Positions 18,420 to 27,135 of a stretch of 37,513 nt of DNA are shown piece after piece (the first letter of the stretch is position 1; each line of letters starts with the position of its first letter). This DNA is from Bryobacterales bacterium (GTDB lineage Bacteria; Acidobacteriota; Terriglobia; Bryobacterales; UBA6623). The notes below the pieces were generated by a model. The model was not told the origin of the DNA. It saw only the letters and a program-made list of their open reading frames with translations, and did not search any database. Where the stretch lies: contig JAPPMB010000040.1 in assembly GCA_028819255.1 (NCBI GenBank), forward strand, positions 1 to 37,513, read 5' to 3'. The translations under genes were made by a program, and so were the position numbers.

Positions 18420-19952
18420 CTAGTGGACATGACCGTGAGCCGGAACCTCGGTTGACATCGAGGCAAGGCGGACCAGGTAGGCGCCCCGCGTAACGATCCG
18501 TTCACCTTCCTTCAGGCCGGCCGTGACGTGCACTCTCTGGCCGGTCCGGCCCCCTAGCACGATTCGGCGCTCCTCGAACGACTCGCCGCCGGTTTGGACA
18601 TAGGCTAGCGACTGGCCTCCGTCGCCGACGACTGCGGTGACCGGGACTCCCGGAGCCTCGACCGGCTCGGAAGTGAAGAGCCGCAAGAGCACGGCCTGGC
18701 CGATGGCAAGCCGCCCGTCACGGTTGTCAGCCAGATAGGTGGCCTTCAGAGTTCGAGTGGCGGGGTTGACGAGTCGGCCGGCTGTCACCAGCTGCCGGAC
18801 CTGGATGAGGTCTCCCGAGCCGGGCAGCTGAATCTCCGCTCCCGCGAGCCTTCTGAGCGCCGCTGACCGGGACTCGGGAATCGCTCCCGAAACATGCACG
18901 GGATCGGTGGCGGCCACCTCCAGCAGGACATCTCCCTCCCGGACGTGGGCTCCGTCCTTCACCAGGACCGAAGTCACGACACCCGCAAGATGGGACCGGA
19001 CCGTGAACGCGGCGTCGGAACCCAGGTCGTGGGAATCCCTCCTGCTGACCTCGTAGCGCTCCAGCTGCATCTTTTCGGCGTCGAGCTGGGCGGACACGAG
19101 CGCCTCGCGGGCCAGCGCGTCCTGGACCCGCCTCTCCGGCACCGCCCCGGCCGCAAGCAGCCGTTCCGCGCGGCGACGCTCGCGTCTTGCCGTTTCGAGG
19201 GCCAGTTTCGACTGATCCACGGCGAGACGGACGGCGACCAAGTCCGGCGGGCCGGCCCACGACGGCACGATTGCGCCCAGTTCCTGCTCGTCTTTGACGA
19301 GTTCCCCCAGAACGGGCAGGTGCGGGGTCGGCAGAAGACGGCCCGTGACCGGCGCTGTAACCGCGAGCATCCCTCCGCTCCGGACCTCGACCGTTGCCGG
19401 GACGAGGAGGCTCTCCCTGATCGGCACCGGCCTGGCGACCTCCGTAGCGAAATCCAGCGTCCACTGCTGCTCCTTCAGGAACGAGATGCCCCCTGCGAGC
19501 CCCCCCTCTGCCGAGGGCCCGCCTGCGCCGGACGGGTCTTCGCCCACCGGCGTGGGCCCGAGGCTGTGGGAATCCTCGATCCCCGGGGAGCGAACAGAGA
19601 CAATCACTGACGGATTGCCGCTCCTTGGCGGCACCACGTCGACCCCGAAGATTCCCGGTCTGGACGGAGGGTCCGCGACAAACCGCCGGGACTCGCCGCC
19701 AGGATAGTCGAGCCTCACGTCCACGCTCCCCTCCCGCAGCGGCTCGAACGACTTCAAGTCCGTCAGGTGGACTGCGAAGCGGGACGTCTCTCCCGGTCGC
19801 AGCGGGGGGAACTCCACGAACAGCTCGGTTTGATCGGACCAGAGCGTCACCACGACGGGTTCGGGGCCTTCTTCCTCCGCGACCGTCGGCTCGGGCTGCG
19901 GATCGGTGCAGCCCAGCGCGAGCAGCATCACGGCGAAGACCCGGGAGTTCAT
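18420..19952 (-). CDS. RND efflux periplasmic adaptor lipoprotein (CzcB/CusB-like) with extra N-terminal domain
   Basis: A 510-residue membrane-fusion protein linking the RND pump to the TolC-like channel. The N-terminus is a lipoprotein signal (VFAVMLLALGC, lipidated Cys15). Residues about 30-135 form an additional beta-rich domain (LWSDQTELFVEFPPLRPGE, RFAVHLTDLKSFEPL, DVRLDYPGGESRRF) that is not part of the basic adaptor fold and resembles FixH/YtkA-like periplasmic beta-sandwiches. After a Gly/Pro-rich linker come the adaptor domains: beta-barrel and lipoyl halves (VTAPVTGRLLPT, AFTVRSHLAGVVTSVLVKDGAHVREGDVLLEV) flanking a coiled-coil hairpin rich in Arg/Glu/Ala (RRERRRAERLLAAGAV), and a C-terminal membrane-proximal domain. 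ATG 19952 overlaps the TolC stop as ATGA, so translation is coupled. Confidence 0.88.
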   Translation of the reverse strand: MNSRVFAVMLLALGCTDPQPEPTVAEEEGPEPVVVTLWSDQTELFVEFPPLRPGETSRFAVHLTDLKSFEPLREGSVDVRLDYPGGESRRFVADPPSRPGIFGVDVVPPRSGNPSVIVSVRSPGIEDSHSLGPTPVGEDPSGAGGPSAEGGLAGGISFLKEQQWTLDFATEVARPVPIRESLLVPATVEVRSGGMLAVTAPVTGRLLPTPHLPVLGELVKDEQELGAIVPSWAGPPDLVAVRLAVDQSKLALETARRERRRAERLLAAGAVPERRVQDALAREALVSAQLDAEKMQLERYEVSRRDSHDLGSDAAFTVRSHLAGVVTSVLVKDGAHVREGDVLLEVAATDPVHVSGAIPESRSAALRRLAGAEIQLPGSGDLIQVRQLVTAGRLVNPATRTLKATYLADNRDGRLAIGQAVLLRLFTSEPVEAPGVPVTAVVGDGGQSLAYVQTGGESFEERRIVLGGRTGQRVHVTAGLKEGERIVTRGAYLVRLASMSTEVPAHGHVH

Positions 19953-21178
19953 GGAATCAGCTTTCTGGCCAAGGCCCAGTCGAAGTCCACTTCGGCCAGC
20001 TTGGCGTCGGCGCGCAGCTCGAGCAACCTTAGTTCGGCAACCTGCGCCACCCGATAGGCATCAAGCAGCTCCAGGATGCCGATCTCGCCCTCGCGATAGG
20101 CGATTTCCGCGATCCGGCGAATCTCGGCGGCCCGGCTTCCCGACCCGGACCCGTATTCGTCGGCGATCCGGCGACGAATGCGCAAGGCGGCGTGCGCAGA
20201 GCGGACCTCGGCCCGAATCCGGGTCTCGAGGATTTCCCGGCTTGCGCGGGCGCGGGCCGCCTCCGCCTCGGCCAGCTGCCGGTCGGACCGGCCCTTGTCG
20301 AACACGGGGAGCCCGATGGAAACCGCCAGAACGGGCCCGCTGGCCGTGCGGTCGCCGATCTCGGCCCGCTTCAGGCCGCCGGAAACGACGGGGTTGGGGA
20401 TGCGCTGCCGTCCGGCCGCCGCCGCTCTGAATTCGTGCTCCCGGATCCGGTCGGCCTCGACGCGGTAGTCGCTCCGGGCCGCAAGCCCGTCCTTGACGGC
20501 ATCGGCCAGCGCCGGCAGGGGATATGCGGGCAGGAGGGTGCCGTTGGCGACGAGACCGTCCGAATCGACGCCGGCGCCGAGGAAGCTCGCGAGGCTCGCC
20601 TGGGCCTCGGCGATCGCCGCTTCGGCTCCTGCCAGCTCCGTCTCGCGCTCCACGATCTCGCGCTCCGCCCGCAGGCGGTCGAACTTCGAGCCCTCTCCTG
20701 CCGACTCGCGCTCCTCGAGAATCCGGTGCAGCTCCCTCAGGTCGACGATGCCGGCACGAATCCTGTGTTCCCTGCGCTGCGCGTGAGCAAGCCGGTGAAA
20801 TGCCCGGCGGACCTGCGCCTCGATCCCGCGCAGCTCGTGCTCCGCCAAGGAGTCCGCAGCCGCCACCAGGGACTCTCCCGCCTGGCTGAGCAGTCGCAGC
20901 CGGCCATTGAGCGCCAGCGGCTGCTCGAACATGTAGAAGTCCGTCCGGCCGGCGCTTTCGAATGTCGTGCTCACCGAGGGATTCGGGTAGAACGTCCCCT
21001 GGCGGGATCTCGCGCGCGCAATCTCGACCCGTGCGCGCAGCTCACGATGGTACGGGCCTTCCCGGAGCAGCCTCAGCGCCTCAGTTTCGGTGAGGTCGTA
21101 GGCCCGAGCCTCCGAGGCCAAACCGCAGAGGACGGCGGCGATCAGGGCAAGCGCCCGTGCGAGGGAGATCATACGCAT
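19949..21178 (-). CDS. TolC-family outer-membrane efflux protein (CzcC-like)
   Basis: A 409-residue outer-membrane channel subunit, first gene of the tripartite efflux operon. A signal peptide (LARALALIAAVLCGLASEARA) precedes YDLTETEALRLL, the usual start of the mature TolC/CzcC helices. Two internally similar halves are dominated by long Arg/Glu/Ala helices, with PNPSVSTTFE in the first half and NPVVSGGLKRAEIGD plus VSIGLPVFDKGRSDRQLAEAEAARARA in the second, as in other OEP proteins. The likely start is ATG 21178; an ATG two codons later (21172) is equally acceptable. It ends in a 4-nt ATGA overlap with the adaptor gene. A 245-bp gap separates it from the upstream DUF1592 gene and probably contains the operon promoter, although I see no clear hexamers. 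Confidence 0.88.
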   Translation of the reverse strand: MRMISLARALALIAAVLCGLASEARAYDLTETEALRLLREGPYHRELRARVEIARARSRQGTFYPNPSVSTTFESAGRTDFYMFEQPLALNGRLRLLSQAGESLVAAADSLAEHELRGIEAQVRRAFHRLAHAQRREHRIRAGIVDLRELHRILEERESAGEGSKFDRLRAEREIVERETELAGAEAAIAEAQASLASFLGAGVDSDGLVANGTLLPAYPLPALADAVKDGLAARSDYRVEADRIREHEFRAAAAGRQRIPNPVVSGGLKRAEIGDRTASGPVLAVSIGLPVFDKGRSDRQLAEAEAARARASREILETRIRAEVRSAHAALRIRRRIADEYGSGSGSRAAEIRRIAEIAYREGEIGILELLDAYRVAQVAELRLLELRADAKLAEVDFDWALARKLIP

Positions 21179-21423
21179 CCTCGCGACCGGACCGGACCGG
21201 CGGGCCCCGCACGGGACGGCGCCTTGGGTGACGAGCCGGAATTCCCTGCCGCTACCGCCGGCGGCGGGTAATCGATAAGCGGTGGATGAGGGACGCGCAT
21301 GTCCACGCCGGGTAGCGGTTCGAGCGACCTGCGGCCGCGCACCTATGTTACTCGCTGGCCGATACGACGCTGACCCTCATTCGGTGGTTCCGCCCGGCGC
21401 ATCGGTCCCGGGGAGCCGGCCCC

Positions 21424-23271
21424 TCAACGGAGGAACTGTTCGCTCAGGACGATCTGGCGCACAAGAGACCACGCCGAATAGTCCCGAGCAGCCACCTCCT
21501 TCACGATCTTCTCCACAGCGCAGGCGTCCGCCGCCGTCAGTCCGCGCCCGAGTGCGTATCCCAGCATTCTCCGGGCCAGGTTCCTCACAAACATCGCCTT
21601 GCGATCGAGTAGCGCCCGCTTCAGGTCCATGGGTCCCTCCAATCGGGTGCCGTCGGGCAGCCGGCCGGATGCGTCAACCGCCTGGCCGCCATCCTCGTCG
21701 CGCCAGCGACCGACCACGTCATAGTTCTCGAGCGCCAGACCGATCGGATCGATCCTGTCGTGGCAGCTGGCGCAGGCGGGATTCCGGCTGTGAGCGGCCA
21801 GGAGGTCCCTGGCCGTCGCGACCGGCGCGGCGCCGTCGGGCTCCGGCAGTTCCGGCACGTCCGGGGGAGGCGGCGGCGGAGGAGTGCCGAGCACCGAGTC
21901 CAGCACCCACACGCCTCGCAGAACGGGGCTTGTGCGGTGCGGGTGCGATGCCAGAGCCGCGATGGCAGGCATGCCCAGCAGCCCGCCGCGGCCGGATCCT
22001 TCCGGAAGCTCCATCCAGTTGGGATTCTTGCCGTCCTGTTCCTTCTTCATCGGCAGGCCCATGTGCTCAATCAGGCCTTTCGTAAGCACCGTTCCGCGCG
22101 AGTCGAGGAATTCCAGCACTGAGCGATTCTCGCGAAACACCTCCCGGAAGAAGAAAACCGGCTGAAGACGGATGTCGCCCCGGAGTTCCGCGCTTGCGGC
22201 GTACTCCGGAAACAGCTCCGCGTCCGGACCGCCGGCGCCCTCGAGTTCCCTCGTCCTCAGCCACTGCTCCACGAACCTGGTGGAGAACTCGAGCGCCCGG
22301 TCGTCCCGCAGCATCCGCGGAACCAGGCGCGCCAGGACGGAAGGCTCGTCAAGCACGCCCTGCGCAGCCAGATCGAGCAGCAGCTCGTCCGGCATGCTTC
22401 CCCAGAGAAAGTAGGAGAGACGGGAGGCGAGCGCGTACTGCCTCAGGTCCGGACCGCCTGCGGCGGTGGCGACGTGAAACGTGAATGACGGGGAAACGAG
22501 CGCGGAGCGCATCGCGAAGAGCACCGCGGGCTCGAACTCAAGGCCCCGGCGCCGCGCCTTGCGGAAGAGCCGCAGATACGATTTCACGGTCTCCTGGGAA
22601 ACGGGCCGACGGAACGCTCGCGGCAAGAACCGAGCCAGGATCTTCCGTACGGCATCCGGCTCGGTGGCGCCGCCTCCCGGCGGCCCAATCAGCAGCAGCC
22701 GTCTGGACTTGAATTCCTTCGATGCCACGTCCAGCGCGAACTTCGCGGCATCGAGGTACTTCTCGGTCAGCAGCGGCGAGACAAAGAGCGTCTCCGCGGC
22801 GTTGTCAAAGCCCTCGCCGCCGGGGCCGTCGACGGGCAGCATTCCGCTGACGTCGATCTGGATGTCGAGCAGATCCCGGACCGTGGCGCTGTACTCGTCC
22901 CGATTGAGCCTGCGGAAGGGCGCTCTGGGCGGCTCCAGCCCGGCTGCGCAGGCCCGGGTGCGCCATGCGTCCTCGACCCACGCCACGAATTCCAGGCGCT
23001 CGCCCCGGGGAGGGGAAGGCGAACCCTTCGGGGGCATTTCTCCGTTCGCCACTCTCGAGGCCAGCGAGAGCCACGCTTCAGGCCTGCGGCCCAGCGACTC
23101 GACCCCCTCGAGGTCGTCGGTACGGAATCCCGCGATGGGCGCATCCCCGCCGTGGCATGCATCGCAGTGGCTTCGCAGGAAAGTCTCGGCGCTCTCAACC
23201 GAGTACTCGTCGACCGAATCGGCGACCATGGAGGTCGCACACACCAGCCCGATCGCGAACGGCCGGACCAT
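21424..23271 (-). CDS. DUF1592-family haem-motif protein (DUF1587-1595-1592-1588-1585 architecture)
   Basis: An exported protein of about 615 residues from the multi-DUF family found in Planctomycetota, Acidobacteriota and Verrucomicrobiota, thought to be a cytochrome-like partner of DUF1552 proteins. From the start used, a short signal ([15 protein letters not shown]) is followed by a CDACH motif (Cys36, Cys39, His40) with the downstream NGEMPPKG segment. Then come DUF1587 ([19 protein letters not shown]), the DUF1595/DUF1592 block ([38 protein letters not shown]), DUF1588 with [19 protein letters not shown], and DUF1585 at the end ([30 protein letters not shown]). In-frame ATGs at 23310 and 23271 are both possible; I used 23271 because it places the hydrophobic segment at the N-terminus. 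No DUF1552 gene is adjacent; the only one in the window is at 9-10.3 kb. Confidence 0.88.
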   Translation of the reverse strand: MVRPFAIGLVCATSMVADSVDEYSVESAETFLRSHCDACHGGDAPIAGFRTDDLEGVESLGRRPEAWLSLASRVANGEMPPKGSPSPPRGERLEFVAWVEDAWRTRACAAGLEPPRAPFRRLNRDEYSATVRDLLDIQIDVSGMLPVDGPGGEGFDNAAETLFVSPLLTEKYLDAAKFALDVASKEFKSRRLLLIGPPGGGATEPDAVRKILARFLPRAFRRPVSQETVKSYLRLFRKARRRGLEFEPAVLFAMRSALVSPSFTFHVATAAGGPDLRQYALASRLSYFLWGSMPDELLLDLAAQGVLDEPSVLARLVPRMLRDDRALEFSTRFVEQWLRTRELEGAGGPDAELFPEYAASAELRGDIRLQPVFFFREVFRENRSVLEFLDSRGTVLTKGLIEHMGLPMKKEQDGKNPNWMELPEGSGRGGLLGMPAIAALASHPHRTSPVLRGVWVLDSVLGTPPPPPPPDVPELPEPDGAAPVATARDLLAAHSRNPACASCHDRIDPIGLALENYDVVGRWRDEDGGQAVDASGRLPDGTRLEGPMDLKRALLDRKAMFVRNLARRMLGYALGRGLTAADACAVEKIVKEVAARDYSAWSLVRQIVLSEQFLR

Positions 23272-23418
23272 CGTGGCCCGATGCCAAGCGAGACTGCCCC
23301 TCAGCTGCATGGTCAGGCAAGACCCGCCATGCGGCGGCGCCGGCCGAGCGCCGCTGATGGCCGACAAGTGGCTGTGCTAGCTTGAAAGTAGCTGGCCTGC
23401 GTAGCCATTCCGTTCCGG

Positions 23419-23494
23419 GCCACGATAGCTCAGTTGGTAGAGCAGCGGTTTCGTAAACCGCAGGTCGTCGGTTCGAGTCCGACTCGTGGCTCCA
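23419..23494 (+). tRNA. tRNA-Thr (anticodon CGT)
   Basis: A 76-nt cloverleaf with the 3' CCA encoded. The acceptor stem GCCACGA pairs perfectly with TCGTGGC and the discriminator base is T. The D-arm contains AGCTCAGTTGGTAGAGC. The anticodon stem GCGGT/ACCGC encloses the loop TTCGTAA with CGT at 23452-23454, reading ACG threonine codons. The T-arm contains GGTTCGAGTCC. A TTGAAA at 23382-23387 may be the -35 of its promoter, but the -10 is poor. Confidence 0.97.
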
Positions 23495-23629
23495 CTTCAG
23501 TCCTCCCCATCATACTGCCCCGTATGGAATCTTGAGGGGCGGAACTGCGCGGGAGTCTTCCTTGAGCGGTCCGCTGCGAGAAGCGGGTATGCTCGGAGCA
23601 CGGCCGGAGCGGCCGCCAACTTCCATCCC

Positions 23630-24748
23630 ATGAAGATCACAGATGTCGAGGCCATCTACGTGCGTTCGGAGCGCGTGCGCGAACTCTGCGATTCGGGGCA
23701 GGACGCCCTGATCGTCCGCGTGCACACCGACGCCGGCATCTCAGGTCTGGGCGAGGTAGATTCCAACCCGCTCGCCGTCAAGGGCGCGATCGAGGGACCG
23801 TTCTCGCACTCCCTGACGTGCGGCCTGCGAGAACTCGTCCTCGGCGAGGATCCGTTCGAAACCGAGAAGATCTGGCACAAGATGTATGCCGGCAACCTCT
23901 ACGGAGGGCGCCGGGGGGCAGGCTTCCACGCCATGAGCGGAATCGACCTAGCGCTGTGGGACATCAAGGGAAAGGCCCTCGGACTGCCGGTGTGGAAACT
24001 GCTCGGAGGCGGGTTCCACGAGAAGATCCGGTGTTACGCCAGTGCGCTCTGGGGTCCGACGCCCGAAGCCACGCGAGACCTGGCCAGCCGATACGTCGAC
24101 CGGGGATTCGACGCGGTCAAGTTCGGATGGGACCCCATGGGGCAGGACGAGAAGACCGACGTGGCTCTTGTCAGGGAAGCACGCAGGGGCCTCGGCGAGG
24201 AGGCCGATCTCCTGATCGACGCGGGCCTCGTCTGGGACGCGAAGACCGCGATCAGGCGAGCTCGGGCATTTGAGGAGCATGGGATATTCTGGCTGGAGGA
24301 ACCGCTGATGCCCGACAACTACGCGGGCTACCGGCGGCTGAGCGAGGCGGTCGACACGCGGATCGCCGCCGGCGAGGAGGAGAGCAACCGCGGATCCTTC
24401 CTCGACCTGATGGACCTGGGAAAGGTCGATGTCGTGCAGGTGGACCTGACGCGGGTCGGCGGCTTCACCGAGGCTGTAAAGATCGCATCCCTGGCAGAGG
24501 ATCGCGGCCTGAAGGTTGCCAACCACGGATTCACGACCTACATCAACGTTGCGGCGGCACTGCACTTTCTCAACTCCATCCCGAACACCCTGATTGCCGA
24601 GTACGTTGCGGAAGAGGAAACGACCCTTCGGGACCACCTCACCAGGCAGAGGATCCGGGCGCAGGACGGGATGCTGGCAGTCCCGCAGGAGCCGGGACTG
24701 GGCGTCGATCTCGACGAAGAGGCGGTCGTACGGATGCGGGTCGGGTAG
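23630..24748 (+). CDS. Mandelate racemase/muconate-lactonizing (enolase superfamily) enzyme
   Basis: A 372-residue enolase-superfamily enzyme, most likely an acid-sugar dehydratase or racemase acting on a carboxylate substrate through an enolate bound to Mg2+. The capping domain (MKITDVEAIYVRS, through LWDIKGKALGLPVWKLLGG) precedes the TIM barrel. Candidate catalytic residues: Lys164 in VKFGWD, metal ligands Asp197 (LIDAGLVW), Glu223/224 (WLEEPL) and Glu249/250 (IAAGEEES), and general-base His299 (VANHGF). The mandelate racemase subgroup usually shows K-x-K at the first site; here it is K-x-G, so the second lysine is absent. ATG 23630 is chosen because it starts the conserved capping domain; the frame is open about 48 codons further but overlaps the tRNA end. 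Its 3' end meets the LRR gene across a strong hairpin. The exact substrate is unknown. Confidence 0.9.
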   Translation: MKITDVEAIYVRSERVRELCDSGQDALIVRVHTDAGISGLGEVDSNPLAVKGAIEGPFSHSLTCGLRELVLGEDPFETEKIWHKMYAGNLYGGRRGAGFHAMSGIDLALWDIKGKALGLPVWKLLGGGFHEKIRCYASALWGPTPEATRDLASRYVDRGFDAVKFGWDPMGQDEKTDVALVREARRGLGEEADLLIDAGLVWDAKTAIRRARAFEEHGIFWLEEPLMPDNYAGYRRLSEAVDTRIAAGEEESNRGSFLDLMDLGKVDVVQVDLTRVGGFTEAVKIASLAEDRGLKVANHGFTTYINVAAALHFLNSIPNTLIAEYVAEEETTLRDHLTRQRIRAQDGMLAVPQEPGLGVDLDEEAVVRMRVG

Positions 24749-24750
24749 GG

Positions 24751-24773
24751 CGGACCCGGGTGGGCCGGGTCCG
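24751..24773. terminator. Bidirectional hairpin between convergent genes
   Basis: CGGACCCGG (24751-24759), a 5-nt loop and CCGGGTCCG (24765-24773) form a perfect 9-bp GC-rich stem directly between the stop of the enolase-superfamily gene and the stop of the LRR gene on the other strand. There is no T-run, so it may act through stem strength or with Rho. Confidence 0.65.
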
Positions 24774-24778
24774 AAGTC

Positions 24779-25603
24779 CTATTCGTCCGCCGTCAGGATT
24801 CGGTGCGAGTACTTCTTGAGCGTCTCGACATGTTCGCCTTTCGACTTGCCATTCAGCGGGTTTCCCTGTAGAGAGACGGCCCAGTATCTTGCGAAGCGGC
24901 TGTCCCCGGCGATGTCCGCCTCGGCCATTTCCGCAAGCACGGCGATGTCGGCGACCTTGTTGTTGCGGAGCGAGAGGCGCTGCAGGGATGTCAGATCCGT
25001 GAGCGGCTTGAGGTCGGAGACCTGGTTTCCGTCGATGTTCAGGGTCGACAGCCTCGTTAGCGAGCCGACCGGGCCAAGATCGCTGACACTGTTGTCGGCC
25101 ACATCCAGGGTCCAGAGCTTCGAGAGTCCCTTGACCGCCGACAGGTCACTGATCTGGTTGCCGGACAGGTAGGCCGAGTTCATCGCCTCCAGTCCGGCGA
25201 GAGGCGAGATGTCCTTCACCTGGTTGTTTGACAGCTCGACGTACTGCAACCGCTTCAGGTCAGCCAGAGGCGAGATGTCCGCGACCTGGTTGTTCGTCAG
25301 CGTGAGGCTCTGCAGGAGGTCGAGACCGGCGATCGGCGAAAGGTCGGACACCTCGTTGTCGGGAAGTTCGAGCAGCATCAGCCGCTTGCAGTGTTCGAGT
25401 CCGGTCAGGTCCTTGATGCCCTTGCTGCGGGCAGTGATGGTGGAGATCTGTGCGACATCCTCCGCCGTGATCGGTTCTTCCGTGTTCCGCTTGTCGAACA
25501 CGTACTGCCGAACAGCGTCTTCCAGGTTCTTGTCCGGAAAGATGTCTGCTGCGGACGGAAGCGCGACGGCGAGGGCAAGGGCGGAAACGGCTGCTGTTCG
25601 CAT
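24779..25603 (-). CDS. Exported internalin-like leucine-rich-repeat protein
   Basis: A 274-residue secreted LRR protein. The signal peptide (MRTAAVSALALAVALPSAA) is followed by a short cap with IFPDKNLEDAVRQYVFDK and PITAEDVAQISTIT, the cap sequence often seen in bacterial internalin-like LRR proteins. About seven repeats of roughly 22 residues follow, of the type LxxLxxLxLxxNxVxDISPLAG (for example LQSLTLTNNQVADISPLAD, LQYVELSNNQVKDISPLAG and LSTLNIDGNQVSDLKPLTD). The C-terminus has a short cap (SLQGNPLNGKSKGEHVETLK) with no anchor or TM segment, so it is probably free in the periplasm or outside. ATG 25603 has AGGAG 8 nt upstream (CGAGGAGTCGTGTCC), which settles the start. Such proteins bind other proteins; the partner is unknown. 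Confidence 0.88.
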   Translation of the reverse strand: MRTAAVSALALAVALPSAADIFPDKNLEDAVRQYVFDKRNTEEPITAEDVAQISTITARSKGIKDLTGLEHCKRLMLLELPDNEVSDLSPIAGLDLLQSLTLTNNQVADISPLADLKRLQYVELSNNQVKDISPLAGLEAMNSAYLSGNQISDLSAVKGLSKLWTLDVADNSVSDLGPVGSLTRLSTLNIDGNQVSDLKPLTDLTSLQRLSLRNNKVADIAVLAEMAEADIAGDSRFARYWAVSLQGNPLNGKSKGEHVETLKKYSHRILTADE

Positions 25604-26242
25604 GGACACGACTCCTCGGAATAGGGACGGGATCTGCATCTCGCCCATATGATATCGCGATCCAGAGTCCACGCGGACAGACGGCGTCGGATTCGCCGGG
25701 AACGGCGGGACGCCGACTCCAGCGGAGCGGGTGAGCGTTCGGCCCGGCGAGGCCGCGATTCAGAATGCGCCGCCTGTGCCGCGTGCGCAGCCTGCCCCCG
25801 GTCGGCCCCGGCGCGATCCTTCCGAGCAGCCCGGTACGTGCAGGCCTCCGTCCTGGCAGTCAGCCGGAAGGATCAGGAACTGATCGTTCACGCGGATGCC
25901 GAGCCTCGTGGGAAGGGACAGGCCGGCCGCGCTCCGGCAGCCGTGAGCGAGGGCTGTTCGGCCGCCCCAAAGGGGGCAAACTGCATTGCTGCCGAAACGG
26001 GTGCTCTTCCCGTCGGCTCCCCGCGGTCGACTCCCCCATCGATTCGCGAGGCATCGGCTACTGCAATTGCGGTGCATTGGGTCCGCGACGATTGTCACCA
26101 GCCGCGCCCGCATTTCCGGCGGGGCGCAACCCTGCGGATCCCGCTCCTGTCTGCAGGCGCGGCAACAGCATGGCAAGGACAGAGGACGGAGCTGCGGCGT
26201 CCTCGAGACAGGCACCAGCGCCGGATCGCAAGCGAGGGAACC
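25604..26242. other. Intergenic region with probable IS110 remnant
   Basis: About 640 bp without an intact gene between the LRR gene and the transposase. Immediately after the transposase stop, the same minus-strand frame stays open for about 150 codons (to about 25760), and another frame is also long, but neither shows the usual IS110 C-terminal serine-box motifs clearly. I read it as decayed or replaced sequence downstream of the transposase N-terminal half. The right-hand end near 25604-25650 carries the ribosome-binding site and promoter side of the LRR gene. Confidence 0.4.
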
Positions 26243-26950
26243 TCACGCTGCGCCCGGCGGATGGCCGGTGGCGCCGAGATCGGGCATCTCCGTGCACAGC
26301 GATGCGACGGTCCAAGGGCCGCACCCGGGCACGGACTGAAGGATCTCCATTCGCCGTCGGAGCTCGGCGTCGCTCCGGACCCGACTTGCGACCCTGTCGT
26401 CTAGCCCCGCGATCGCGGTCTGCACATCCTGGATGACGTCCTGTATGTTCTGCTCTTCACCTTCGGGTGCCGCCTTGGATGTCTTGATCAGGTAGTCGCG
26501 AACCACGACCAGTTGGAGTCGGGATGCCGCCAGTTCTGCCAACTCCTGCAGTGTCTCGGCCTTCGGCTCGCACGCCTCGGCAGAATCCATGCGGGCGAAT
26601 AGGGCCAGCACCGCGGCATCGGCGAGATCGTTCTCGGCCTCCTGGCCGATCAATCGGGCGAAGTCGATCGCGTCGCTGGGGTCGACGAGGATCACCTCGA
26701 TGCCGGCAGCCGTGAGGCACTGGTGCAGTGGACGGTCGTCGTGATCCGAGAGTTCGATGGCAACTCTGGTCGCGCCCTGCTCGCGGACCCAGTCGCGCAG
26801 AGCGCGGCGTCCTTCAGTGTCATTCGCGAACCTGGAGGAGGTGCAGGCGGGTTCGGCGTGGGCGTCGACGTGGGTCTTGAGGAGATCGATGCCGACGGTG
26901 GTCGCGGGAGCCGCGACATGCGGCGACGAAGCGTGCTGATCGGACTTCAT
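26243..26950 (-). pseudogene. IS110-family transposase, C-terminal half lost or degraded
   Basis: A 235-residue DEDD-type transposase fragment of the IS110 family. The N-terminal RuvC-like domain appears complete: GIDLLKTHVDA (first Asp), RVAIELSDHDDRP (Glu), VILVDPSDAIDFARLIG, and ENDLADAAVLALFA for the last two Asp, where the family usually has KTDRIDA. The helical linker and the start of the C-terminal domain follow (LQSVPGCGPWTVASLCTEMPDLGA, matching the helix-hairpin-helix-like IPGVGPxTA segment). The frame then ends at GHPPGAA, before the conserved serine-containing part of IS110 transposases, which are normally 320-400 residues. A stop or indel soon after 26250 therefore removes the catalytic serine. 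ATG 26950 has GAGGATAGGA just upstream. No flanking repeats were recognised. It is probably immobile. Confidence 0.7.
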
Positions 26951-27135
26951 TCCTATCCTCAGGGTGCTGTTGCCGTCTGGCCGGGAGGGCTTGCTGCGGT
27001 ACCGGCCGCTTGGATGCGGCTCGATATGGCGCCTCCGTTCGGATCTGACTGACAGTGCTGGAGCGGGCGGTCAAGTCTTCGCACGACTGGAAGGTCAAGA
27101 CAGGTGGGACCCGGCCTGCCGTCCGTCGCCTGTTG

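Noticed and set aside
25649..26404. A 251-codon plus-strand frame beside the IS110 remnant
   Set aside because: Low-complexity Ala/Arg/Cys content, runs antisense into the transposase and has no family resemblance.
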